Shown here piece after piece: positions 8,017 to 14,709 of a stretch of DNA of 64,000 bases. Position 1 is the first letter of the stretch, and each line of letters opens with the position of its first letter. The stretch is from Gammaproteobacteria bacterium. Its GTDB lineage: Bacteria; Pseudomonadota; Gammaproteobacteria; JACKNK01. The stretch is from assembly GCA_024234955.1 (NCBI GenBank), contig JACKNK010000001.1, forward strand, positions 911,766 to 975,765, written 5' to 3'. Position numbers and translations under genes: made by a program. Under the pieces are notes generated by a model. That model had not been told where the DNA came from. It worked only from the letters and a program-made list of their open reading frames with translations, and searched no databases.

Positions 8017-9650
8017 TGGCCGCCAAGACTGACGCCGCCCCGCGCCGGGGCCGCCCGCGCATCTACGACGAGGCGACCCGCGATCAGGCACGCGAGGCGC
8101 TGCTCTCCGGCGATACGCCCGAGGAGATCGCGCAGCGCATCGGATGCAGCAGCCGCACCGTGCGCGGCTGGGCGAAGGCCGGCGGGTGGTACCGCATGCT
8201 GGTCGAGCGGCGCAATTCACTCGCGCAGCTCGATAGCGAGATCAGCCGGTTGACCGGGCAACGCAGCACCAACGCCAGCGCCGACCGCCTGGCGAAGTTG
8301 ACCAAGGCCCGCGATCGCCTGGCCAAGCAGCAGCCCAAGCCCAAGCCGCGCCCGACCGTGCGCCAGGCGGTGAGCGCGGAGCTGATGGATTTCGTGCTGT
8401 CCGAGGCCTACGGCTTGTACAGCTATCAGCGCGAGGTGGTCGAGTCCGAGGACCGGTTCCGCCATATCCGCAAGTCGCGCCAGATCGGGTTTTCCTACCT
8501 GCTCGGCCTTCTGGTCGTGCTCGGCGCCACCGCCGGGCGCAATCAGTTGGTGGTGTCCGCGTCGGAGAATCAGGCGCACATCGTGCTGGCCTACGCGCGC
8601 CAGCACATGGCGCGGCTGGGGATCGTGCCCACCGACGACACCGCCAATTGCATCACGATCAACGGCGTCGACATCCGCGTCCTGTCGACCAACTGGCGCA
8701 CCGCGCAGGGCTTCCACGGCGATGTGTGGTTCGATGAATTCGCGTGGCTGCGCCCCAAGCATCAAAAGATGATCTGGGGCGCGCTGGTGCCGTCGATCAC
8801 CGCCGTGGGCGGGCGTGTGACCATCAGCACCACGCCATTCCTGCCGGCGACCCTGGATTGGGAGATCGCCGAGAACCACAAGGGCCGGTGGGGGCAGTTC
8901 GCGCGCTGGAAGATCACCATCCACGACGCGATCGCGCAGGGTATGCCGCTGCCGGGCGGCATCGACGAACTGCGCGGGCTGTTCGACGCCGACACCTGGG
9001 CGATGTTCTACCTGTGCGAGTACGCCGAGGGCGGCGATTCGCTGCTGTCCTGGCAGGCGCTGCACGACCTCACGGTGCCGGACGTGTCCGCGCTGCGTGT
9101 CGGTCGCCTGCGCGCCGGCATGGACATTGGTCGCACCGGCCACCGCACGGCGATCGCGCTGCTCGGGCAGGAGCGCGACCGGGTGACCGATGGGTTTACG
9201 GATCGCTTCGTGCTCTCCCAGCACTGGCTCGAGCAGAACATGCCGTTCGCGGCACAACGGGCCTTGGCGCTGGAGATCGACCAGCGTCACGAGATCCGCG
9301 AGTGGCGCATCGATCGCACCGGCCTCGGGATGCAGCTCGCCGAGGAGCTGAGCCGCGACCTCAGCCCGCGCGCCATCGGCGTGCACTTCGACGCCGGCAA
9401 GAAACAGCGCATGGCGCTGGGTTTGCTGAAGCTGGTCGAGGACAAGCGCCTGGTGTTGCCAAACGATCCCGACGTGCTGGCCTCGCTGCATTCGGTCAAG
9501 AAGATCGTCAGCGGCAACGGCCTGCGCTACGACGCGCCGAGCGATGAGACCGGCCACGGCGACTTGTTCTGGGCGCTCGCCATGCTCACCGATGGCGCGC
9601 GCCACGGTGCGACGCCGGGCGGCGGCGCCGTGGTCGAGGTCTGGAACTGA
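8016..9650 (+). CDS. Terminase large subunit (P2 gpP-like)
   Basis: A 544-residue DNA-packaging motor. Residues 15-60 form a helix-turn-helix (EEIAQRIGCSSRTVRGWAK) like that of P2 gpP. The ATPase part shows an atypical Walker A (RKSRQIGFSY, about 145) and Walker B (VWFDEFAW, about 240). The C-terminal RNase H-like nuclease starts at GMDIGRTGHRTAIAL (about 369) and ends with an SDETGHGDLFWALAM motif carrying a metal-binding Asp. Sizes and order fit headful packaging of a transposable phage. Confidence 0.92.
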   Translation: MAAKTDAAPRRGRPRIYDEATRDQAREALLSGDTPEEIAQRIGCSSRTVRGWAKAGGWYRMLVERRNSLAQLDSEISRLTGQRSTNASADRLAKLTKARDRLAKQQPKPKPRPTVRQAVSAELMDFVLSEAYGLYSYQREVVESEDRFRHIRKSRQIGFSYLLGLLVVLGATAGRNQLVVSASENQAHIVLAYARQHMARLGIVPTDDTANCITINGVDIRVLSTNWRTAQGFHGDVWFDEFAWLRPKHQKMIWGALVPSITAVGGRVTISTTPFLPATLDWEIAENHKGRWGQFARWKITIHDAIAQGMPLPGGIDELRGLFDADTWAMFYLCEYAEGGDSLLSWQALHDLTVPDVSALRVGRLRAGMDIGRTGHRTAIALLGQERDRVTDGFTDRFVLSQHWLEQNMPFAAQRALALEIDQRHEIREWRIDRTGLGMQLAEELSRDLSPRAIGVHFDAGKKQRMALGLLKLVEDKRLVLPNDPDVLASLHSVKKIVSGNGLRYDAPSDETGHGDLFWALAMLTDGARHGATPGGGAVVEVWN

Positions 9651-10183
9651 TGGCCATCCGTCAGCGCCTCGGCGGCTTACTCAAGCCCTACACCGTCAGC
9701 GGCCCCGGCCTGCCCGAGCAGGCGATCGCGCTACAGATCGCCGAGGCGCTGCGCGAGATCGCCACCCGGCAGGGGAACGTGCCCTTCGACAAAGGCGATC
9801 TGCGCAAGGCGCACGTCGTCGAGCCGGTGGGCGACGACGCGGCCCGCCTGGCGGTGAACACCCCTTACGCACGCGCCGTCCACGACGGGCGCCCGGCGAT
9901 CACCATCCGCGCCAAGCGCGGCAAGGCCCTGCACTGGAAGGGCGCGCGCCACCCGGTGCGCGCGGTGCGCCAGCCGGCGCGCCAGGGCAACCCGTGGCTG
10001 CGCCGGGCAATCGAGCAATTGCAATCGGAGGGCCTCGACTGGCTGGCCCCTCAGATCGGCGAGGCCGCCGCCGAAATGCTCACCGCCGCGCTACGCGGCC
10101 AGCTCGGCGGCGGGCCGCTCGGGCCCAACGTGGAGCGCGGCGTGACGCTGGCCGTCCGCGTGCTCAAGGAGATGAGGACATGA
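9650..10183 (+). CDS. Virion morphogenesis / tail completion protein (gpS/HK97-gp10-like)
   Basis: A 177-residue protein with the profile of neck or tail-completion proteins: GDLRKAHVVEP, VNTPYARAVHDGRPA, an Arg/Lys-rich loop (IRAKRGKALHWKG), and QGNPWLRRAIEQ near the end. These segments are typical of HK97 gp10 and Mu gpG type proteins, which cap the tail tube before head joining. It follows the terminase with a 1-bp overlap and precedes the endolysin-like gene. Confidence 0.7.
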   Translation: MAIRQRLGGLLKPYTVSGPGLPEQAIALQIAEALREIATRQGNVPFDKGDLRKAHVVEPVGDDAARLAVNTPYARAVHDGRPAITIRAKRGKALHWKGARHPVRAVRQPARQGNPWLRRAIEQLQSEGLDWLAPQIGEAAAEMLTAALRGQLGGGPLGPNVERGVTLAVRVLKEMRT

Positions 10184-10737
10184 CCGACCCCCGCGACCGC
10201 ATCGAGCTGCCTGGTGGACCGCATTACTCGCTGGAGCCCACCGCCCCACACGAGCGCGCCGTGGCGCGCTACCTGCGCGGCCAATACATCGCGCTGCGTC
10301 ACTTCTCGCCCGCCGAGTTCGGCGAGGACTGGCCGCGCATGTCGGTGGCGCTGCTCGCGCGCCTCGACCTGTTCCGTGAGCGGCTCGGCTCGCCGGTGAT
10401 CATCAGCCCCGCGCCGGGCGCGCTGGGGCGCCAGTTGGGCGCAAGCGACACCAGCCAGCACAACATCGACCGCTGGGGCGAGGTGCGCGCGGCGGACGTG
10501 ATGCTGCCGCGCACCGACCTGCGCGACCGCGCCACCGGCGAGGCCGTGGTGCAGATCGCGCGCGGGCTGTTCGGCGGCGTCGGGCTGTATCTGGATTGGC
10601 AGCCCCACAACGGCCTGCACCTCGACGTGCGCGGCTATCGCCGCTCGGGCCTGCCGTATCCGACCGAGGTCGCGACCTGGTCGCGCGTCGCTGGGCAATA
10701 CGTCGCGCTCGACCGCGCGTGGGATGTCGCGGCATGA
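10180..10737 (+). CDS. Peptidase M15-like protein, probable endolysin
   Basis: A 185-residue protein with a DD-carboxypeptidase-like fold of the M15 type. FSPAEFGEDWPRM resembles the substrate-binding lead-in, SQHNIDRWGEVRAADVMLP carries the His and Asp expected as zinc ligands, and NGLHLDVRGYR near the C-terminus carries the last His. Such enzymes cut peptidoglycan cross-links and serve as endolysins without a signal peptide. The holin-like gene 650 bp downstream supports a lysis role. Confidence 0.75.
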   Translation: MTDPRDRIELPGGPHYSLEPTAPHERAVARYLRGQYIALRHFSPAEFGEDWPRMSVALLARLDLFRERLGSPVIISPAPGALGRQLGASDTSQHNIDRWGEVRAADVMLPRTDLRDRATGEAVVQIARGLFGGVGLYLDWQPHNGLHLDVRGYRRSGLPYPTEVATWSRVAGQYVALDRAWDVAA

Positions 10738-10826
10738 GCGACATCATCTTGGGGGCCTTCCTGGCGCCGCTGTTCTGGCTCGGCTTCGTCATTGGCGCGC
10801 TGGTGATCGCGGTGGTGGCGTGGTGA
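10734..10826 (+). CDS. 30-residue hydrophobic peptide
   Basis: A 30-codon gene overlapping both neighbours by 4 bp (ATGA at 10,734 and GTGA at 10,823). The peptide is one membrane-spanning helix (APLFWLGFVIGALVIAVVAW). Its place between the endolysin-like gene and the holin-like gene makes a lysis role, for example a pinholin or antiholin, plausible but unproven. It is easily missed because of its size. Confidence 0.6.
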   Translation: MSDIILGAFLAPLFWLGFVIGALVIAVVAW

Positions 10827-11203
10827 GCGCCGACATGCTCCACCAGTTGCGCCAACTGCACCGGAGCGCGCAGAGCGCCGAGGCGGCGCTGCTGGCGCGG
10901 ACCGAGGTGGTCTATGCCACCCCGGCCTGGTGTGCGGCGATGTACTGGCTGCGCCGCGTGCAGGCGATGCGCGAGCGCCTGGCCCTGTGTGCCGCCGCGC
11001 TCAAGGGCGAGGCGCACGACGCCGAGACCTTCGCCGCGCTGCGCGACCTGGCGACGCTCGACCTGCGCCGCCGGGGCGAGCCCTGGCAGGGGCTGGACAC
11101 CGAGGCCGTGGTGGCGTGGTGGGTGCCGCGCTGGGGCTGGCTGCTCGCCGATGCCCGCCGCGCCGCCGCCGCTCCGGACCCGATCAATGCCCGCGCCGCC
11201 TGA
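10823..11203 (+). CDS. Phage protein of unknown function
   Basis: A 126-residue, helix-rich protein from GTG 10823, overlapping the stop of the 30-residue gene. It contains two Trp-rich segments (WCAAMYWLRRVQAMRERL and VVAWWVPRWGWLLADARR). No family is recognised. It lies inside the lysis-type cluster. Confidence 0.6.
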   Translation: MSADMLHQLRQLHRSAQSAEAALLARTEVVYATPAWCAAMYWLRRVQAMRERLALCAAALKGEAHDAETFAALRDLATLDLRRRGEPWQGLDTEAVVAWWVPRWGWLLADARRAAAAPDPINARAA

Positions 11204-11408
11204 GTCACTGCGCGACGCCCTGGCACTGCTGCGCGACCGGCTGAGCGCCGAGCTGATGGCGCGCACCGTGTGCACGCGGCAGAGCATCGCCACCAACGAT
11301 TTCGGCGAGGCCTGCCGCCTCGCCCAGCAGTGGGACCGCCACCAGATACGGGTGTGCCTGCTGCGCGAGCTGATCCAGCAACTCACCGGAGAAACCGACC
11401 ATGATTGA
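11187..11408 (+). CDS. Small helical phage protein, unknown function
   Basis: A 73-residue protein from ATG 11187, which overlaps the end of the upstream gene by 17 bp. It is almost wholly helical (DALALLRDRLSAELMAR, VCLLRELIQQLTGE). It overlaps the holin-like gene by 8 bp. No function can be named. Confidence 0.6.
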   Translation: MPAPPESLRDALALLRDRLSAELMARTVCTRQSIATNDFGEACRLAQQWDRHQIRVCLLRELIQQLTGETDHD

Positions 11409-11952
11409 TCCCATCACCCTGTTGACCGCTGGCCCCACCGTGCTGCGCGCGGTGGGCTCGCTGTTCGGCTCCGACTCAACCGCCGCCCAGGTGGCCGGCA
11501 AGATCGCCGACGTAGCCGATGCCGTCGCCGGCAAGCCGCCCGCGCAGCAGCGCGCGGCGGTGAACGACGCCGTGGCGCAGCTCTCGCCCGCCGAGCGCGA
11601 GGCGCTGGGGCAAATCCAGGTGCGTCTGGCCGAGATCGAGGCGGAGCGCGAGGCCCGCCGGCTCCAGCACGACGAAACCTTGGCCGGCCAGGTCGCGGCG
11701 ACCGCGCAGGCCGAGCAGCAGTACGGCACGACCTACGCCAAGGACACCCGCCCGATGCTGGCGCGCCGCTCCGGCCTGACCGGCCTCGTCGTCGGCGGGC
11801 TGTGGACCGTGGCCTACCTCGCGGATCTGGCGCTGGGCACGGGCCGCGTGCCGCCGCCGGATGCGGTGACGATCAGCGCGCTGATGGGCATGGCCTACGC
11901 CTACATGGGCATGCGCACGGCGGACAGATTCAGCGCGCGGGGGAAGAGTTGA
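11401..11952 (+). CDS. Probable holin (three-span phage holin family type)
   Basis: A 183-residue protein with a soluble helical centre rich in Glu and Arg (AEIEAEREARRLQ, about 78-92), a YAKDTRPMLARRSG motif, and two C-terminal hydrophobic segments at about 123-141 and 157-170. The TRPMLAR motif followed by membrane spans is typical of holins placed near gene-transfer-agent and P2/Mu-type lysis genes. Its position after the M15 peptidase supports release of the endolysin. Confidence 0.65.
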   Translation: MIDPITLLTAGPTVLRAVGSLFGSDSTAAQVAGKIADVADAVAGKPPAQQRAAVNDAVAQLSPAEREALGQIQVRLAEIEAEREARRLQHDETLAGQVAATAQAEQQYGTTYAKDTRPMLARRSGLTGLVVGGLWTVAYLADLALGTGRVPPPDAVTISALMGMAYAYMGMRTADRFSARGKS

Positions 11953-12161
11953 TGGACGCCGCCGACCGGGCCGATGACGTGATCCAGGGCGCCGTCGACC
12001 GCGCCCTGGAAAACCACGCCCGCCGCCCGACCGGGCGCCAGTGCACCGACGGCGGCGTGGTGATCTGCTGCGACTGCGAGGAGCCGATCGACCTGCGCCG
12101 GCTGGCCGCCGTGCCCACCGCGACGCGGTGTGCGGGGTGTCAGGGGGTGGCGGAGCGGTGA
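11952..12161 (+). CDS. DksA/TraR-type C4 zinc finger protein
   Basis: A 69-residue protein ending in a C4 zinc finger (CCDCEEPIDLRRLAAVP..RCAGCQ, two CxxC pairs about 17 apart) with the DksA/TraR family consensus I(P)xxRLxAxPxAxxCxxCQ. Short phage members of this family bind RNA polymerase in the secondary channel and can alter promoter choice. The N-terminal helix (DAADRADDVIQGAVDRALE) matches the family. It is the last rightward late gene. Confidence 0.85.
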   Translation: MDAADRADDVIQGAVDRALENHARRPTGRQCTDGGVVICCDCEEPIDLRRLAAVPTATRCAGCQGVAER

Positions 12162-12165
12162 GTCT

Positions 12166-12241
12166 CGTAGGGTGTGGTGAGTACCGCGAACCGCACCGTT
12201 CGCGATCGATGCGGTTCGCTACGCTCACCAGCATCCTACGG
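12166..12241. repeat. Long imperfect palindrome (REP-like hairpin)
   Basis: The arm CGTAGGGTGTGGTGAG (from 12,166) and its continuation GCGAACCGCACC are matched on the other side by GGTTCGC, GCTCACCAGC and CATCCTACGG. Folded, this makes a hairpin of about 33 bp with a few mismatches around a short loop. It lies between convergent genes, where it could end transcription from both sides or be a mobile palindromic repeat. This GTAGGGTG..GCGAACCGCA pattern is common as an intergenic palindrome in proteobacterial chromosomes. Confidence 0.75.
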
Positions 12242-12283
12242 CTCTACGGCTCTACGGCTCTACGGCTCTACGGCTCTACGGCT
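12236..12283. repeat. Six tandem copies of CTACGGCT
   Basis: Six perfect 8-bp units run head to tail from 12,236 to 12,283. The first unit overlaps the outer end of the adjacent palindrome arm, suggesting that replication slippage expanded the palindrome edge. The last unit supplies the TAG stop codon of the leftward gene (12,276-12,278), so changes in copy number could alter what follows its C-terminus. Confidence 0.95.
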
Positions 12284-12827
12284 CGGGCAGGCTCACCCGG
12301 TAGGTGCGCCCGGCCTTTTCCCGTGTGATCCGGCCATTCTCCGCGAGATGCCAGAACGCCAAGCGTAGCTCCTCGTCGCTTTCCACTGCATCCCGCAGGG
12401 CTGGGTATAGATCGGTTTGCTTGATGCCGCCCGGGTGGCCGTCGAGCGCCGCAAGAATGCGCGCCTGCACCGCCTGCAATCGCATGCCCTGATCCAGGGT
12501 GAGAAACGCTTGGGCGAGCACTTCGTACATGCCGGGCTGTCCGCGGCGGTCGTAGTCATCCATTCCGTCTTTCAGCACGACCAGTGCCTCGTCGTCGCGG
12601 CCCTGCCGGTGCAGGGCTTCGGCGCGATCGATGTACAGCGCCGGCACCGGAGTCCCGTCACGCAAGTGGTCCGGGTCGAACCCAGGCGGCGAATCCGCGC
12701 CCAAGGCGTGCGCCGCTCGATCCACCGCCGCGACGCCTACCGTGATCGACGCCTTGGCGATGACCACGATCACGCCGATCAGAACCAGCACACCGACCAC
12801 GAATACCGTCCACCCCAGCCATCCCAT
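12276..12827 (-). CDS. Membrane-anchored protein of unknown function in the lysogeny region
   Basis: A 183-codon gene from ATG 12827, with GGAGGG placed well upstream. The first 30 residues include a membrane span (WTVFVVGVLVLIGVIVVIA). The cytoplasmic part has a helical, TPR-like region (ALYIDRAEALHRQGRDDEALVVLKDG) and a C-terminal segment resembling a winged helix (LAFWHLAENGRITREKAGRTYRVS). It lies directly downstream of the repressor in the same direction, so it may be expressed in the lysogen, as superinfection-exclusion genes are; that role is a guess. Confidence 0.7.
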   Translation of the reverse strand: MGWLGWTVFVVGVLVLIGVIVVIAKASITVGVAAVDRAAHALGADSPPGFDPDHLRDGTPVPALYIDRAEALHRQGRDDEALVVLKDGMDDYDRRGQPGMYEVLAQAFLTLDQGMRLQAVQARILAALDGHPGGIKQTDLYPALRDAVESDEELRLAFWHLAENGRITREKAGRTYRVSLPEP

Positions 12828-12843
12828 CAGCAAGCCCTCCCTG

Positions 12844-13320
12844 TTACGACTTTCCACCCGAGCCGTGCGAGTAGTGCCCGGCACTCCCTTGCTGTTCGGC
12901 GAGCCAGGCCGCGTATTCCGGCAGGCATCGCTCCCACTGCACCAGCAACCAGGTGCGCTCGCGGGGCGCCGCGTGCGCCCACCACTCCTCCAGCCACACC
13001 AGCAGCCGCGCCAAGTCCGGATCGGGTGCCGCGAGCGCCTCGCGCACCGCGCCGCGCACTGTGGCGCCAGGGATGGTGGTGCGGGTCATCCCGCCTGCGC
13101 CGGACAGCAGCCAGTCGACCGAAACATCCAATGTTCCGATCAGGGACATGATGAACGCCCCTGATGGGGGCTTGGCGCCTGACTCGACACCCGCCCAATA
13201 CGCCCGAGACACACGGGCCTGACGCGCAATGACTTGCTGCGTCAGGCCCTTCGCCGCCCGATAGGCGCGCAGGCGCTCGCCGACACCGGGTGCAATCTCA
13301 TGTGTTCCGATTGTTGACAT
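12844..13320 (-). CDS. Phage repressor, XRE-type helix-turn-helix
   Basis: A 158-residue protein from ATG 13320. Residues 10-70 form an XRE helix-turn-helix (ERLRAYRAAKGLTQQVIARQ, then SRAYWAGVESGAKPPS). The C-terminal half is Trp-rich and probably mediates oligomers; there is no LexA-type self-cleavage site. It faces the early operon across 87 bp that hold an operator-like palindrome, so it is the likely c repressor maintaining lysogeny. Repressor and the downstream membrane gene form the leftward lysogenic unit. Confidence 0.88.
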   Translation of the reverse strand: MSTIGTHEIAPGVGERLRAYRAAKGLTQQVIARQARVSRAYWAGVESGAKPPSGAFIMSLIGTLDVSVDWLLSGAGGMTRTTIPGATVRGAVREALAAPDPDLARLLVWLEEWWAHAAPRERTWLLVQWERCLPEYAAWLAEQQGSAGHYSHGSGGKS

Positions 13321-13344
13321 TGATACTAATCTGAACAATCATTG

Positions 13345-13359
13345 GTTTCAAGTTGAAAC
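13345..13359. promoter_or_regulatory. Operator-like palindrome GTTTCAA-g-TTGAAAC
   Basis: A 15-bp perfect dyad with an odd centre lies midway between the repressor start (13,320) and the early gene start (13,408). The surrounding 87 bp is AT-rich compared with the phage and is the only divergent control region in the early half. It probably binds the repressor or the Ner-like protein. Which one binds is not shown by the sequence. Confidence 0.65.
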
Positions 13360-13407
13360 AAGCATAGGCCGCACGGGTTAGCAATCCAACTTAATTTGGA
13401 CACGCCG

Positions 13408-13623
13408 ATGAAGACAAAACCGAATGATTCCCTCCTGCGCGAGGTGCGCGCAGGGCTCACCGCGAAGGGCTCGTCGCTGCATCGCTACATGATCGACAAG
13501 GACGGGCGCTCTCCGCAGTACGCGCGCGCTGTGCTGTTGGGCCGCACCAATGGCGAGGCTGCCCGCGCCCTGCGCGCCCGCCTGGCCGAGGCCGCCGGGG
13601 TCCGTTACCAGGAGGCGGCATGA
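13408..13623 (+). CDS. Ner/Cro-like small DNA-binding protein
   Basis: A 71-residue basic protein, first gene of the rightward early operon. It reads LLREVRAGLTAKGSSLHRYM, then a recognition-helix-like SPQYARAVLLGRTNG and ALRARLAEAAGV, the shape of the small Cro/Ner-like proteins of transposable phages that damp early transcription. ATG at 13408 is preferred over an upstream TTG. Its position opposite the repressor supports this role. Confidence 0.7.
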   Translation: MKTKPNDSLLREVRAGLTAKGSSLHRYMIDKDGRSPQYARAVLLGRTNGEAARALRARLAEAAGVRYQEAA

Positions 13624-14237
13624 CCGACCAAGCCATCGCGACCCTGGATACCGCCCGCGCCGCCGCTTATGTGGCCGGCGAGGGGTTCGAGTATGAACAC
13701 GCTGTCGCCGCTGCCGCCGAGGCATGGCAAGGCATGGAGCGCGACGCTATGGCGTTCGGCGTTCACATCTTGGCCATCAAGAAACAGTCTGAGCACGGCC
13801 AATACCTGGCTGCTCTCAAGCGGCTCAGCGTGGCGAAATCCACTGCTCACCGCTTCGCGGCCCGTGCCGAGGTATTGGTTTTCAATAACTTAGCGGCAAA
13901 TGTCCCAACGTTGGGACATTTGCCCGGCGTCAAACTCGACGCCCTCGTCAAGCTCGACCGTCGCCAGCGCGAGGAAATCATCGACGCCGAGGCCGGGACC
14001 ATCGCCGGCGTGCCGATTGAAGAAGCCGCCAAGCTCAGCACCCGCCAATTCCGCGCCCTGGTCGGCGCCGGGGCCGGGGCCGCGCCCAAGGGGCGCCGCA
14101 AGAAGAACGGCGACGACGTGGCGAACCTGATCCGCACCCTCGGCCCGGAGGACCGCCGCATCGTGATGTGGTCGATCTTGCGGCACGGCTACCACCTGGG
14201 CACCGGCTACACGGTGACCAAGGACGGTGGTCGATGA
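13620..14237 (+). CDS. Early phage protein of unknown function containing a palindromic DNA segment
   Basis: A 205-residue helical protein. Residues 28-75 (YEHAVAAAAEAWQGMERDAM..GVHILAIKK and LKRLSVAKSTAHRFAARAEV) resemble a group of phage proteins that carry a helix-turn-helix-like centre, loosely like DUF3102. The C-terminal part has a basic patch (PKGRRKKNG) and RRIVMWSILRHGYHLGTG. It overlaps neighbours by 4 bp each side. A 30-bp perfect palindrome falls in the middle, encoding the segment AANVPTLGHLP. Confidence 0.65.
   Translation: MTDQAIATLDTARAAAYVAGEGFEYEHAVAAAAEAWQGMERDAMAFGVHILAIKKQSEHGQYLAALKRLSVAKSTAHRFAARAEVLVFNNLAANVPTLGHLPGVKLDALVKLDRRQREEIIDAEAGTIAGVPIEEAAKLSTRQFRALVGAGAGAAPKGRRKKNGDDVANLIRTLGPEDRRIVMWSILRHGYHLGTGYTVTKDGGR
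13895..13924. repeat. Perfect 30-bp palindrome inside a coding sequence
   Basis: The half-site GGCAAATGTCCCAAC is followed without spacer by its exact reverse complement, centred on AACGTT at 13,909/13,910. All 30 positions match and the next flanking base breaks the symmetry. It keeps the reading frame open. It could be a protein-binding site or an RNA hairpin in the early transcript. Confidence 0.95.
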
Positions 14238-14407
14238 GCAAGGAGGCGGAGGCGATGCGCCAGCTCGCGGTCGCGCTGCGCGACATCGCGGACGGGCTGG
14301 ACATGCCGGAGGACGTGCTGGCCGTGCGCGCGGCGGCGGACATCTTCGACGAACTGCCCGATCTGCTCGACGAGCTGCTGCGGCTCAGCGGCGTGGTGCT
14401 GCAATGA
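14234..14407 (+). CDS. Small acidic early phage protein
   Basis: A 57-residue acidic helical protein (MRQLAVALRDIADGLDMPED, then IFDELPDLLDELL). It overlaps the genes on both sides in the ATGA manner, supporting translation. No family is recognised. Confidence 0.6.
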   Translation: MSKEAEAMRQLAVALRDIADGLDMPEDVLAVRAAADIFDELPDLLDELLRLSGVVLQ

Positions 14408-14709
14408 TCACCGTGCGGACATCGGGCTCCCGCGCGGGGCAGGCAGTGGTGCGGATCAGTGATCGCGAGTCGATCTATCTGCCCATGATCATGCTGCCGT
14501 CGCTGGTCGACTCCATGCGCGGTCTGATCCTGTTCGGCACGGCGCTGCCGGTGCGGTGGCAGGAAGATGACCGGTGGACGCACCTGAACCTCATGCGCCT
14601 GGGCGCCGAGGTGGTCATCTGGTGCGGGGCGGTCGAGATCACCATCGGCCTGGATGAGGCCGAGGCGCTGATCCAGGCCGTGAAGTCTTACCGGGCGCCG
14701 TCTGCATGA
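14404..14709 (+). CDS. Early phage protein of unknown function
   Basis: A 101-residue alpha/beta protein from ATG 14404, overlapping the preceding stop and the transposase start by 4 bp. It has alternating beta strands (AVVRISDRESIYLP, AEVVIWCGAVEITIG). No family is recognised. Gene order before transposase A suggests an early, non-structural protein. Confidence 0.6.
   Translation: MITVRTSGSRAGQAVVRISDRESIYLPMIMLPSLVDSMRGLILFGTALPVRWQEDDRWTHLNLMRLGAEVVIWCGAVEITIGLDEAEALIQAVKSYRAPSA

Noticed and set aside
12236..12283. Direct repeats considered as a CRISPR array
   Set aside because: Units are 8 bp, contiguous and without spacers; no cas genes are present.
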